Origin: Tomocerus qinae
Lineage: Eukaryota; Arthropoda; Collembola; Entomobryomorpha; Tomoceridae
Assembly: GCA_020055645.1 (NCBI GenBank)
Contig: CM034546.1
Location: 104,863,812 to 104,927,811, forward strand
DNA length: 64,000 nt
Reading direction: 5' to 3'
Each line of letters opens with the position of its first letter. The stretch's first letter is position 1. Position numbers and translations under genes: made by a program. Positions 1 to 11,523 of the stretch are shown here, piece by piece. The notes beneath the pieces are model-generated. The model saw only the letters and a program-made list of their open reading frames with translations. It was not told the DNA's origin and made no database searches.

Positions 1-77
1 GAGAGTGGAACTGAATAACTGAGTTTAGTTTTTATTCTTTGAATTTTTGGAGAAGAATTTTTTTTTTATTTTTTCAG

Positions 78-133
78 GAAACGATAAAGCGTTTTCATCT
101 TGACTTTGATGTGGCAAAACTTCCGAAATTATA
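78..133 (+). other. 5' UTR part of first coding exon of the Bonus-like gene
   Basis: A pyrimidine-rich tract ending in cag at 75-77 looks like a splice acceptor, so the exon carrying the start codon probably begins at 78. This leaves 56 bases of 5' UTR before the ATG at 134. At least one upstream non-coding exon and the promoter would then lie outside the window. Confidence 0.5.
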
Positions 134-3100
134 ATGTCTGATAATATGGATGTTACCGATCAGGATAGTTGTGGATCTGGTGAAATAGACGATTGTAGTT
201 TGCCGACTTGGGCTAAATGCAGTATTTGTTGTCAAAAAGCGACTGGCGAAGAAGTGCAGGTAATGCCATGTCTGCATTTATTGTGCTCCCCAAAGTGTGT
301 CCAGACGGCTTCGGTTAGAAGACCAAAGAGTGGTAAGTTTCCAAATGTTTATTTGTTGTTATTTGTTTGGTGTACGACACTACTTTGTATTTGCTAGTAC
401 ATACTGACAGTTTTCGTTTTCAGTGGTGCTTTTTCAATTTGTGCAATTTGTTATCTCGTTGTCTGCGCCCTGCGTTGCCTACAGTGTTGCCATTCACCAT
501 TTAAAATACAGGACTGATTCTTAATACATTGGAAGTGGACGCTTTCAGTTTCAAGGATCCTAACGTAACCTAACGTACAACGACGTATTGAAGGGGGCTT
601 TACGGGCTGAAGCCGTAATTAAACGTAACTTAATTAATAAAAAACTCGAAATCCAGAAAAAAGAATTTTTTGAATCAAAATAGCTAAAAAAATTCGCCTT
701 CCCCGCGATTATTTGCCATTTTAGTCCATTTTTAGCTCATTTTCGTCAAAACATTTTCGCGCCGCCTCGCTCGAATGTATATAATTTACATTTTGATGTG
801 AAATATTAGCCCCCATCGAAACTCAGTTTGCTGATGTAATTGAAATAATCTTGGTATGTTTATTTATACAGGATGTCCGCGAAATATTATGGACAACAAG
901 AATTTAAGGAATATCTGAAAATTTGTACATTGTATATATCCCCCTTTAATAGATTATTGCGAAACATGTATGTCGTACAACTTCTCCGAATTTGAAGAAT
1001 ATCTCAAAAGTTGTATATTTCACGGACAATTACAATAAGGTTAGGTAGGGTCCCTCGAAGGCGTCTGGTCTGACTGAAGTATACCGTTTGTATTCTTTAG
1101 CCCTGAATTAGATAGGGTATTAAGAGCCCAGTTCCTTTAAATTTGGAAATCTCTGATGACTATCAAAATACATGTAAAAATTGCTTTACAACTCTTGGAA
1201 TTCTGTCTAAAGTTCTTAACCGATTTTCTTGTGTGGCACATTTTTGGAATCCTGGATATATTGTAGACCCCCTCATTGTACAAAATATACGATATATTTA
1301 CTCATTAATATATCTTATTGTGATTATAATTTTGTAAACGACAAAATCTGCTAGAAAATTTAAATATCGTATATTTTGTACAATGGGGTGGTCGACAATA
1401 TATTCAGGATTCCAAAAATGTGCCACACAAGAAAATCGGGTAAGAACTTTAGACAGAATTCCAAGAGTTGTAAAGCAATTTTTACATGTATTTTGATAGT
1501 CATCAGAGATTTCCAAATTTAAAGGAACTGGGCTCTTAAAATAATATATTAAATGGCAACACTGCAGGTAACAGGGTCTAATTATCTCTATGATCTTTTC
1601 ACATTTTGTCATGAGCCATTGGGCCATAAATATTTCTTTAAAAGTGATTTCAATAGAATCGATGAAGTAATCCCTAAATCCCTGCAGTTATTAAAGTATT
1701 TATTAAAATTTGACATTTTTCGTGGACACCCTGTTCGTGGTTTATTCTGTGTATTGTTGTGTATTTAATAGTTTTTTATTTACTCTTTTAGGTGCAGAAA
1801 CCGTATCCTGTAAAACCTGTATTAAATTTTATTCGAAGAAGGACTTGGCAAGATATGCTTACATACTTGAATGTCAAGAACGTGCTAGAGATGCTGCGAT
1901 TTTGAAGAAATTAAAAAATCCAAAGTGTTCGTATTGCATAAGAGGCCATAATGCTGTCGTATGGTGCGGTATATGTGACGAATATATGTGCGAATCCTGT
2001 AAAGATGTAATGAATCATTTATATTTTTAACGTTATTCAATTCAATTTTTGTTAATATCATGCAAAAGCGTAGCAGTGGCATTGATTTACGTTTATTGAC
2101 TGGTTTTGATGATAAGCCTTCCTCGCTTCCAATGTTATTATACTTAGTGGCCACTGGTACTTTTAATTAGTATTATTAATGTTATTTCGAAGTATTTTCA
2201 AATGTGTTAGATTGGGTTGCTTGGTTAAAGAGTATAATATTCTCTATTGTACTGTACTATCGCCGGGAGGTAGTACTAGTGGGAGATATTATCACGGGAG
2301 TTTGTAAAACTCGGGAGATATTATTATGTTGTTACTTTGTTACCATTTGTAGTAAATATTTAGGCCAAAAATGTTTGCTTTATTTTCGGTTTTCTTTGGG
2401 TAATGTTAATTAATTTAAGATTTGGTGGTTAATTTTAATTCTTATTATTTATGACATTTAAATAGCACCATGGGTTTGCAAAAAAAACTCGAGACCATAA
2501 AATAGAGCAAGTTGATCAGAAAACTTATGAAATACCCGGAGGGACTGATGGATCAAACACAAAATGCAACCTTCACGACGGTAAAGAGTATACTCATTTT
2601 TGCAACACATGTGCTCGCATTGTATGTAATGAGTGTTGTACCAAGCGCCATCAAGATCATGTCACTGAGCCTTTGAAAGACTTGGCTGCGGACACTAAAT
2701 CATCTATTCAACGAAATCTCAACAAAATGAAGTAAGTGCTACAATTTTAGTCATTGAAAAACGTTTTTTAATTATGTTTACATAAAACTATGAACATTTT
2801 CTGTACAGCATTGGGTGTTAATAATAATATTTTATGTACTAAAGCTTATTAATATTAATGGTTATAGGAGCATGTTACCTACTTATGAACAGATTGAAAA
2901 TATTTTGGCTAACAAGGCGGAACAAATGCTCAAAACTCAACATTCATTTTTGGTGACCGAAGCATCTGCACAATTAACCAGGTTACAATTTTGTTATCAT
3001 CATCATCAATATTAATATATCTATCTAATAAAAATTTAGTGAACAAGTTTTTCTGCATTTGGGAGATGTCTCTAAAATGAGCCTTGAGCAACTGTGTATG

Positions 3101-6100
3101 TATGCTATGTATTTTCCAAAAGTCTCAAAATGCAAATTCGTTGAGTTGAGAACTGTTGTTTAATTGTTTCAAAATTACCAACATCTTTGATTTTGATTGC
3201 GCTTTGTGTTTCTAGCCTACCTTTCGAAATTGAGTCATGCATGCAGGGGGTTACTAGTCTATCTATAATATAATCCTAGACTTGGAAAAAATTACCTATC
3301 TATGTTTGTCTGGTAGGAGAGTTTAGGAAACCTGCATATACTACGTGACGCAAAACCCACTCCCTCATGTGCAACGCAAGTGTTGACTACATCACATTTG
3401 AGTACCTCCTCCCATCAACTGCACACGTAATATATGCATGTTCCTTAAAAGCAAATTGCGCAAGCCCAACTAATGTTTTCAATAATGTACCCCAACGCAT
3501 ACCTTCATGTGCTTAGTATAGTTCATGGAGGAATGCGTTGGGGTACATTATTGAAAACATTAATTCCTCTAAACAACCGAAATTAGTCGTTTCGTATTTT
3601 TGCAAATCAAAATAATAATAGAAATTTACATAAGAATGGTGGTGAGTCGTGATTGAATGAAAATGATTAGCGAAAGGGGACATTTCGTAATGATCGTAAT
3701 GTGGCAAATAGCACTTGGAAACTTCTAATCCAAATTGGTTCTGTTATATCGACAAACTTAACATTTTAGTAGAGTTGGGTATACTTTTTTACTACCCTCT
3801 TGATTCTTTTGGCAGTTGGTACACCTTTTTGTAGAATTAAATGACAGTACTGGGTAACTATGTATTCTTTAAAAATATTATTCGTAAGTTGTACTCATAT
3901 AATTTGTACGTTTTTCCAAAATCCCAGGGAGAATCTTATTTTTCTGATTTAAAAAGGGAGCTTTTTGGTGACTTTGTGGGATTTTTTTCAAAAATGGAGT
4001 CTTTCATTGTTCCCTGTATTTGATGCTACGATCTACAGTTATTATTTTGGTTTAGGAAATTCTTTTTTAGCAGGAAGTTGGGGTACTTTAAATAAACTTG
4101 GTAACTACAAAGTTAACATGATAACGTAAGGGATCTTTTCGAAATTGTTATTATTACTGTGTTGGGTGGTCTGCTGAATTTCTCTTGAGTGCTAAGTTCG
4201 CCCCTTAGCTGGGTTCACTAGTATTAGTATTATATAAAGACAGTCTTGGATAATTACGACAAAGCTTGTCTAGTTAGCTGTAAAATTTGCATCCAATTTT
4301 ACCACGGAATCCACGATCTCTGTTCCTAATTCCTAACCAGCCACAGGATAGGTCCTAAGGCCATTTCAAAATAGCTATAATTTGTTTTGTTCTGTAATAT
4401 TTATAACTAGTAGCCCCAAAAGCAGGACTCAATTTCGAAAGATATGCTATGATCATGCGTATTGGACATACAAATATTTATTTGATCTCGCTTTTCACTT
4501 TCACCCTACCACACAGTTACATATCTAAAACGGTGGTTATAAATTGGAATATTTCGGAATACAATCTGATGATTGAGCAATATATGTATTAATATCTATT
4601 TTTATTATACTAGAAAAAGCCCGTCCGTAAAAGCAGGACTCAATTTCGAAAGATATGCTATGATCATGCGTATTGGACATACAAATATTTATTTGTTTCA
4701 AAATTACAAATATTTATTTGATCTCGCTTTTCACTTTCACCCTACCACACAGTTACATATCTAAAACGGTGGTTATAAATTGGAATATTTGGGAATACAA
4801 TCTGATGATTGAGCAATATATGTATTAATATCTATTTTTATTATACTAGAAAAAGCCCGTCCTACGGACGGGAAATAATCAACACTCTAACAATACCAAA
4901 TCCAATCATATTTGGTTTAATTTCAAAATATTGTAATTATTCTTGCGCCTGCGTATTTACACGAAGTTCATCTTTTACATTCAAACATTATCACGGAAAT
5001 TTTTCACTGCGCAACTCCACTTTAAGATTATCTTATGGGTATATGCCTTCTAATTCTAATGCTAATCTAGTCTGGGGTCTTTTCCCTCATTTTTCATTTT
5101 TCCCTCATTTTCCCCTCCCTTTCTTTTCAGAATAAATTGGCCAACTAAAGTATTCTTCTGTAGTGATTATCACTATGTACCACTGTAAGGTATACAGTTT
5201 TGTGTCAATTTGTTCCAAGGAGAAGGGGAGGGATTTTGAATTAAAATACCTCGTATCCAAAGTGATTTTCAAAAAATTTTACTCAGACTCTCTCGATTGT
5301 GAGTATTGGGTTGGGTATTGGGCACTATTATTTATTGTCTTTATTGTGCTTTGTGCCACATGATTAAATAAGTTAAAGGTGCTATGTTACTGGTTTATTT
5401 ACAAAAGTTATAAGGACGTGTGGGGACTTGTTTGGTATGCGAACGGATAATTTACTACAGAAACGGAAAGCACAAATAAAAGGATCCCATTTAAAAGCAG
5501 AAGAAAATGATGAGATTGTGTAAAGTGACGATGATTAAAAAAATATTTTCGAAAATCGGGCTGTCATGCTCGTCTTTGTTATCTTAGCTGAAATTGAAAA
5601 CCGCATTACTGTGCATCCAGCCAATTTCTCTGAGTAATATTCGCTGAAAGCCCCCACACCTCCTAAACAGTAAAGTATTCGTTTCAATAATAGATTCATG
5701 TTTTTTTAAATCCACATCTAGGTTGCTATCCGCCTTAATGAAACGTGAAATGGAACAGCGAAAGGAATTGAGTGAAACAGTTGTTCTTAAATCTAGGGAA
5801 TTTAGTTTGAAGAAATTTAAAATTAAATCGCTCATTGCTCAAACTCAACATTTTATAGATTTCTCTGAAGATTTGCTGAAGGACGGAAGTGACTGGGCCA
5901 TAGTATCAAACAGACAGTAAGTGTTTACTTAACGAAAAATATAAATATTATTGTAGACTCAGATGGTTTTGTCCCTCGATTAACTTTGTTATGTTTATCA
6001 GGTTGATCGAATCACAGTTGTGTAGTTTGGTGGGATCAGCTGATCAGTTCGGTGACGCTGGCAAAGTGGAAGCGTATACAGAGAAAGGTTTCAATTTTGT

Positions 6101-9100
6101 TATGGATAAAAGTGTAGGACACCAAGCTGAAAGACGTAAGTGAAGAGAACATGATAAATTAAATATTAAATTAAATATTATTTTAGGAAATTGAAATTCT
6201 CTTTTCACGTGATTTCAACGACATGAAAACTTTTACTCACTTCGCTTCCATCATCAAAGCCAAATAGTTTTCGTCAATTGTAAATCGAATAAATCTAAAT
6301 GTTACAGGCGTAAATTTTAATTCTATGATGAAAGTGGCTCTGCAGTTCCAGCAATTGATAATTTATTTAATGGAATGATTTTTTATTTTGTTCTTTTTAA
6401 TACTATGATTAGATATAAACTTAACAGCAAAAATAACATACTCATTCAACCCGAAGGCACCTACAGAAATTAAAATTCGTAGTGCTGGATTGCAAAATCG
6501 TAATTTGGGCGCTGGTACTCCCGTAAACAAACCAAGTTTGGCAAATAAGTCAAAATTTATGGCACAAAATCCATCTCCTCCACCAACTGTGAATGTAATG
6601 AGATCGTATGCTAGATCGCCGAGAAATGAAGGTCATGTGGCAGAAGTAGCTGGTTCAAGTTTGAAACAGGTTAAACCCATACCGAAGGTCAAACCGGGTT
6701 CTTTGGCAGAAGTAATGGCTGCTCACAAAGGCAAATCAAATCTGGTAGATCAGTATGCAAACTTGACAGATCAATTAATAATTGAGCCTATTGATGACGA
6801 TTCGGAAATTGAAGATGACCCAATTGAGCACAAATCAGACGGAGACGAGACAGATGTGCTGCAGGATGTGCTGCAGGATGTTGAGCAAGGCAAACCACAT
6901 TATGACACCCAAGTGCGAGCCAAACGGGGTCGCAAACCTTATGCCTCTGCTAGGAATCAAAGTAACAGAGGCAAGAAAGTAAACAATTCAGGACGAAGTT
7001 CAACTATCAATGGGAGTGATTCAGAAGAAGGATCTAACAAAGCTCCCAATTTGTCTCCAGAGCCCATGAAGACTCCTCCAAAATTGAAAAGAGTTGCCGA
7101 ATCTGTTAAAGCAGAATCTTTTGGTGTTGAAGACGGCGAAAATCCTAACGAGTATGTTAATATTTTATTATTTGTTTATTCTCATTTGGAGCTGAAACTT
7201 ATTTATCTAATTGTTTTTATCAATATATAGTGCGCCACCTCCAGTGTTAGTCCCTAGTGTCAATATTCCTGACCGTGCAAAAAATAGTGCTACAGCAGAT
7301 GGTTCTTTAGGAACGGTAAAAAACGCTTCTGCTTCAAACTTAGGTAGAAGTGCTCGAGATGAAGATTTTTTGGATCAAACGAGCTCAAACAATCTTGAAA
7401 AGCTCGAATTGGAGCCTAGCACTAGAAGGAGTCGTCGTAAATCTGGAGTGCATACCCAGCATTTGCCAGATGATTTTGACTTTTCTGGACCGTCAACGTC
7501 TACCAGGCGGCGGCGAGGGTAAATTATTATTTCAATAAAAATAACTCCTTTGGAGTGAACTTTTCTGATATGTTAAATGGATTTATATCATTGATCGCGG
7601 TATTGTTTTATAGCAGTGTAGCTTCGGAAATGTCGGAGGTATCGGAATCAGAAGCCGATGACCCACCTGGTAATTCCAAACGACGGGGTCGCTCAAGATC
7701 AAGAAACCGAGAGGAAGTTGCTCCTGACGAAGGAGCCCAGCTTCCATCCAAACGTGAACGAAAGAAAAAGACCGATCCGCAATTCGTTGTATCTACTGTA
7801 GTATACAAGAAGCGTGGCAGGTCAGCCACCAAGGAGACTGGAACTCCTCCTTCACCAAATCCTTCCACCTCTTCGCCATCAGATAGTAAGAGAGGAAGAA
7901 GGTCAAGGGGTCGTGGTCGAGGCCGCCGGAGAAATAGATCTGTCGGCAGACCTAGGAAAAGTGAAGTTTCTTCTGATTTGGAAGATAACTGTAATTGAGT
8001 ATTTTTGTACAATAATTTCCAACTACCCAGCAAGCGTTTTCTGCTGGACGGTTGAAGGTGGCCTGTAACATATTGTCAAATAAGTAAAATTGGTATGCAT
8101 GAACTGTGTACATGTGCAGGTAAGAAAAAACTTTTGATTTGGTATAATCAGACATTCGATTTCTTTTGGACCCGTGTAATATTATCTACGTAAACTGTTG
8201 TGGTGGATTTTCTTGCAAAGTAATCCTTTAAACAATGCTTTTTGGAATTTTATGACAATGTTGAGCATATTGATCACTATATTTTTCAACCCCTCTTGCC
8301 GCTGAGAAGCTTGAATCTTTATGTTGAAGTACGTTGACGTTGATTCAAGTGGTCCAAGTGAAGTCGGATGTTGGAGTACTTCTAATGTCCTACTTACTAC
8401 TACAATAGCTGTCTTCTGATCGTCGTTTACGATTTGGTTTTTTTTACCATTATAATTGCTACATGACTTGGAAAAATATGGAATATTGACCGAGTGAATA
8501 CAATTAGGGCAAAGAATATTTTTTGAAAACCTTATTTAAAGAACTTTCATTTTCTTGAGTTAAATCGTCCCACTAGCTGGTTGATCTAATATTCATTGTA
8601 CCCGCGTTCACCCGTAGTAGCAGTGTACAATACTACAATTTGGACATAGTAATATCAATATTTAATTCGTATTGCATACCAGTTTGTTTCGTTTTTGACT
8701 ATAAATGGGCCACTTTCGACCGTCCAGCAGAAAGCGCACATTTCTGTTTTGTTTTTAATTTTGCAGTAACTCAATAAAATAGTTTCACACGATTTGCCTG
8801 GTGAAGTATTGGACTTTCCATTAGTGAGGGGAGATAGAATGAGGATTGGTGACAACACTGAAGATGATAATGAAGACTATTGTAACGTGTGTCAGGACGG
8901 AGGTGATGGAGATTTGTTATGTTGCGACTCTTGTCCGAAAGTATACCATTTGAAGTGCCATATGCCAGCTGTTGAGCAAGTTCCTGAAGGAGACTGGCAG
9001 TGCTTATTTTGCAAACCAAGGGAAGACATTTTCAACCTGACTGAGTCTGAAGATAATTCTTGCCCTCCTGGCAGTCTGCAACACAAAAGTACAAGAGAAT

Positions 9101-10029
9101 TCATGATTGCTTGTAAATTTTTGAGTGAAATATTCTCCATCGACGAAAGTTTAGTAACTAGAACCTACTTTGAAAAAGTATATAGAGTAAGTGTGCCTAG
9201 TACTTATAACTTCGGTAATTATTTTTGGAGTTAATGTAATGGATATTTGTCTAATATACATATATCATTTCTATTTACTTAAACCAGCTGAAAAACCAGC
9301 GTCTTCCTTCAAGCTTGAATTATATTCGCAATCGTTTGACGTTTATGACTCCAGATTCTTACAACAGCTTCAGAGAGATGGTAAATGATCTCCGTTTGAT
9401 GTTCACTCAGGCTTATGAGTTGTATGATGTAAGTTTTTTATGTACCGGGATACCCACTAGTCGTGCACGCATAGTTTGTGTTAATAACTTGAGAACCAGG
9501 GCAGCTAGAGACAAATGATTACCACCGTTGGAAAGAGGAGATTCCAACTTAAAGATTGGTGTATCATACGTAATGATTGGAATGATCTTTCGGGTCAAAA
9601 AAATAAATTCATTAAAAAATTTTTTTAATACATTGCGGGAGTAGCACGTTTTTACAAATAGAATTAATTTTTTGGACCCGAAATATCATTTCAATCATTA
9701 CGTATGATACATCAATCTTTAAGTTAGAATTTCTTCTTTCCAACAGTGGTAACCATTTGTCTCTAGCTGCCCTAGTTCTCAAGTTCTCAACTAGGCGTGT
9801 ACGACTAGTGGGTCACCCTGTACTAATGACCAGAAATTATATTAAAATTAAATGTTTAGTTAGGCTATAAATATTTTTTAATAAACAGCCAACCAGCGAT
9901 GAACATGAATATACTAAACAATTCGAAACGAAATTCTTGGCTATATACGGAGAATATTCATCCGTTCTTGGTAATGCGTTTTCGGATTTGCAGGCGGATA
10001 ACGTCGACGAGTCAGAAGCTTCATTGTAA
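134..10029 (+). CDS. bon: TIF1/Bonus-like TRIM protein (RING, B-boxes, coiled coil, PHD, bromodomain)
   Basis: Nuclear chromatin co-regulator of the TIF1 class (Drosophila Bonus; vertebrate TRIM24/28/33). I join 12 exons: 134-332, 1792-2006, 2466-2731, 2868-2981, 5722-5916, 6002-6135, 6428-7151, 7231-7518, 7614-7990, 8783-9186, 9288-9428, 9889-10029. All have GT-AG sites and compatible phases, giving 3198 nt or 1065 aa, close to the family's usual ~1100. Domains: RING C3HC4 about residues 29-76; B-box 1 about 112-150; B-box 2 about 172-205; coiled coil about 205-330; low-complexity linker 395-840 with RGRKP (541-545), an Arg/Gly-rich stretch and GRP (823-825), which resemble AT-hooks; PHD C4HC3 871-914; bromodomain about 941-1045. 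PPVLV (619-623) and PSVNI (624-628) resemble the PxVxL HP1-binding box, an inference. The bromodomain has Tyr-Asp (Asp1019) where Tyr-Asn is usual. The 6135/6428 and 7990/8783 joins are the least certain. Introns 1, 4, 9 and 11 carry repeats. Confidence 0.88.
333..1791 (+). other. Intron 1 of the Bonus-like gene
   Basis: Donor gtaagt follows the first coding exon, and a poly-pyrimidine acceptor ends at 1791. The intron contains a 420-bp foldback element (1120-1539). No other coding sequence is supported. A GC-richer patch near 550-800 has a short imperfect palindrome around 599-618 but no assignable function. Confidence 0.7.
1120..1539. mobile_element. Foldback MITE with TTAA ends in Bonus intron 1
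   Basis: The arms at 1120-1296 and 1364-1539 are nearly perfect reverse complements (about 177 bp each) around a spacer of about 67 bp. Both ends read TTAA followed by GAGCCC inward, which fits a TTAA target-site duplication as made by piggyBac-type transposases. There is no coding capacity, so it would be non-autonomous. Family assignment is inference. Confidence 0.75.
3471..3561. repeat. Perfect 30-bp inverted repeat (hairpin)
   Basis: Positions 3471-3500 and 3532-3561 are exact reverse complements separated by 31 bases. The inner bases CCTTCATG and CATGGAGG extend the pairing with one mismatch. The RNA would form a stem of about 38 bp. It could be a MITE remnant or a small hairpin RNA precursor, and the sequence does not decide. 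Confidence 0.75.
4419..4876 (-). mobile_element. Tandem copies of a Helitron-like 3' end
   Basis: A unit of about 210 bp beginning near 4420 is repeated from about 4630, the second copy carrying a roughly 25-bp internal duplication around 4681-4710. The second copy ends in CCCGTCC-TAC-GGACGGG (4856-4872), a perfect stem-loop. On the minus strand this hairpin is followed by six bases, then CTAG (4849-4846), then T. A hairpin followed within about 10 bases by CTRR and a T is the Helitron 3'-end signature. The first copy has the same CTAG (4611-4614) but only half of the hairpin. No Rep/helicase coding sequence is present. Confidence 0.55.
8029..8740. mobile_element. About 700-bp element with imperfect ~75-bp terminal inverted repeats in Bonus intron 9
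   Basis: The sequence around 8029-8105 and the reverse complement of 8660-8740 align with roughly three-quarters identity, sharing a core TCTGCTGGACGGT. The ends face each other across about 550 bp of AT-rich DNA without an ORF. It lies between the exon ending at 7990 and the PHD exon at 8783. A degenerate non-autonomous DNA element is the simplest reading. Confidence 0.5.
9442..9824. mobile_element. Foldback MITE, family A copy 1 (Bonus intron 11)
   Basis: The arms at about 9442-9604 and 9666-9824 are reverse complements with few mismatches. The ends read GTAC-CGGGATACCCA and, inverted, GTAC-AGGGTGACCCA. It shares termini and the internal core CCACC(A/G)TTGGAAAGAGG with the repeat at 13906-14324, so the two belong to one family. 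There is no coding capacity. Confidence 0.75.
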
Positions 10030-10133
10030 TACCAGTGTTTTTCCATTTTCAACACGTCTAGTTAAGGGAGTTAGAAATGTAAAATTATGCCCAAAGGCTA
10101 ATTACAATTATTATTAGCTATAGCATAGCAAAA

Positions 10134-10139
10134 AATAAA
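10134..10139 (+). other. Polyadenylation signal of the Bonus-like gene
   Basis: AATAAA lies 105 bases after the stop codon at 10027-10029 and is the first such hexamer downstream. Confidence 0.6.
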
Positions 10140-11523
10140 ATGTACAACACATTTTTATTTCTTGAAAAAGTTATTACAGGCTTCTACCAGTTCTACCTAG
10201 ATTGATAAACATATATTGTTATAGGTATATATATATAAATTATATTATAAATGTGTGTAATGTCTTATCCATCATATCCACCTTCATTTGATGAAATAAA
10301 TTCGTGTGCACAGTGACTTGCTTACACAGTAATAAATTACCTACTTATTCATTCTGTAAAAGTACAACTTAAGTTCAACTATATTACTTTACATTGTGTC
10401 ATAAAACCATACCACAAATAGATTTTACTATTGCTTCATCAATATTCTTAGAGAACTACAAGTAGCTGCAGTTCGTGCAGTTTAACACAATCAGCAGTAA
10501 ATGAAATTATACATACGAACAAGTATATCATAATAGGAAGAAAAACATCTGTATGTATCAAATGGTTAGTTGTTAGTAGACTACAGATAAGTCATAACCA
10601 ACCATCGCTGACAGTAGTAGACAAAAATTGTCACGAAACAATTTTTTAACATGATGGGCGCTTTTGAAACAATACTATCCTTTTCCTGTGCTGTGCTTGT
10701 TACATAGACATAATATGTGTTGCAATAGCACTCAGTAATTAATAAGCATCACAATCGTAGAACTATAACTAACTGTGTCGGAATATTAAGGCAAATGTAA
10801 ATCTTCATGAAGTTTAGGCCATCGCAGTCTGTTGTAGTAGTGTATTGACATTTTCATCAGCAAAATAACACTATATTCTGGACTTCATATCATTAAGCAT
10901 GATGTATTAATGTAGATAAGATAGTTTGCACCAAAATGCACGTAGTAGCAATCATAAAATGGCAACTGACAATCACAAGAAGTTATAGAGGCTATTAAAG
11001 GCTATGTTTAGATAAGTATTATTTATGCAAATGCAGTACATCTCTACTTGTTTTTGTGTTCTATATACTATTCATACGTACGTGCTTTAGAATCGTTATA
11101 TTTTTCACAAACATGGCCAGCTGTTAAATATAAACATGATAAATCATTGTGTTGGTAAGCAAAATAATTTCCCCTTGTCCTTGCAGCATCGTCAACAAGG
11201 ATTATTTAATAACGTTAGTCGAAGATCATCCTGATTTTTATTACCTATATGTATTTATTTGTAGTAGTTACTGGTTAATTTGTCGTCAACACTTCCATAT
11301 TATGCCATATACTAATGTATTTACATACCTCCGATCTGATTGCAATAAGAATTATAATATGTTTCGTGGTCATTGATCTCAAAACGAGAGATTTATGTAC
11401 ATACATGGGCATAATCTATACCTGAATATTATTTAGAATATCTATCTACGCACTAAATGTAGTAAGTAGACAAAGAAATAGACACGATTGAATTTCACTA
11501 GACAAATATGAAGAAAAAAAAAC
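10140..11523. other. Intergenic spacer between Bonus-like gene and four-TM gene 1
   Basis: AT-rich DNA holding the convergent 3' ends of two genes. On the minus strand TTTATT complements near 11237 and 11252 could be the poly(A) signal of four-TM gene 1. I see no ORF, RNA gene or clear repeat here. Confidence 0.5.

Larger units (their letters stand above)
2982..5721 (+). other. Intron 4 of the Bonus-like gene (repeat-bearing)
   Basis: This 2.7-kb intron joins ACC-AG to G-TTG with matching phase. It contains a 30-bp perfect hairpin (3471-3561) and a tandemly duplicated, Helitron-end-like repeat (4419-4876). The small ORFs across it look like chance or repeat-derived frames. Confidence 0.7.

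Noticed and set aside
3039-3163. Open frame after tttag acceptor in Bonus intron 4
   Set aside because: It ends in a stop with no TIF1 similarity, while the 2981-5722 join preserves both the phase and the coiled coil.
4573-5135. ORFs starting M-S-N-I-C-I-N-I-Y-F-Y-Y, found twice
   Set aside because: Duplicate frames come from the tandem Helitron-like repeat and are AT-rich without coding character.
6308-6384. Possible extra Bonus exon beginning after an acceptor in gttacag
   Set aside because: The frame runs into a stop without a usable donor, and exon 6135 joins 6428 directly in phase with a sensible protein.
7608-8033. 141-codon antisense ORF
   Set aside because: It is a shadow of the Arg/Ser-rich Bonus exon on the opposite strand.
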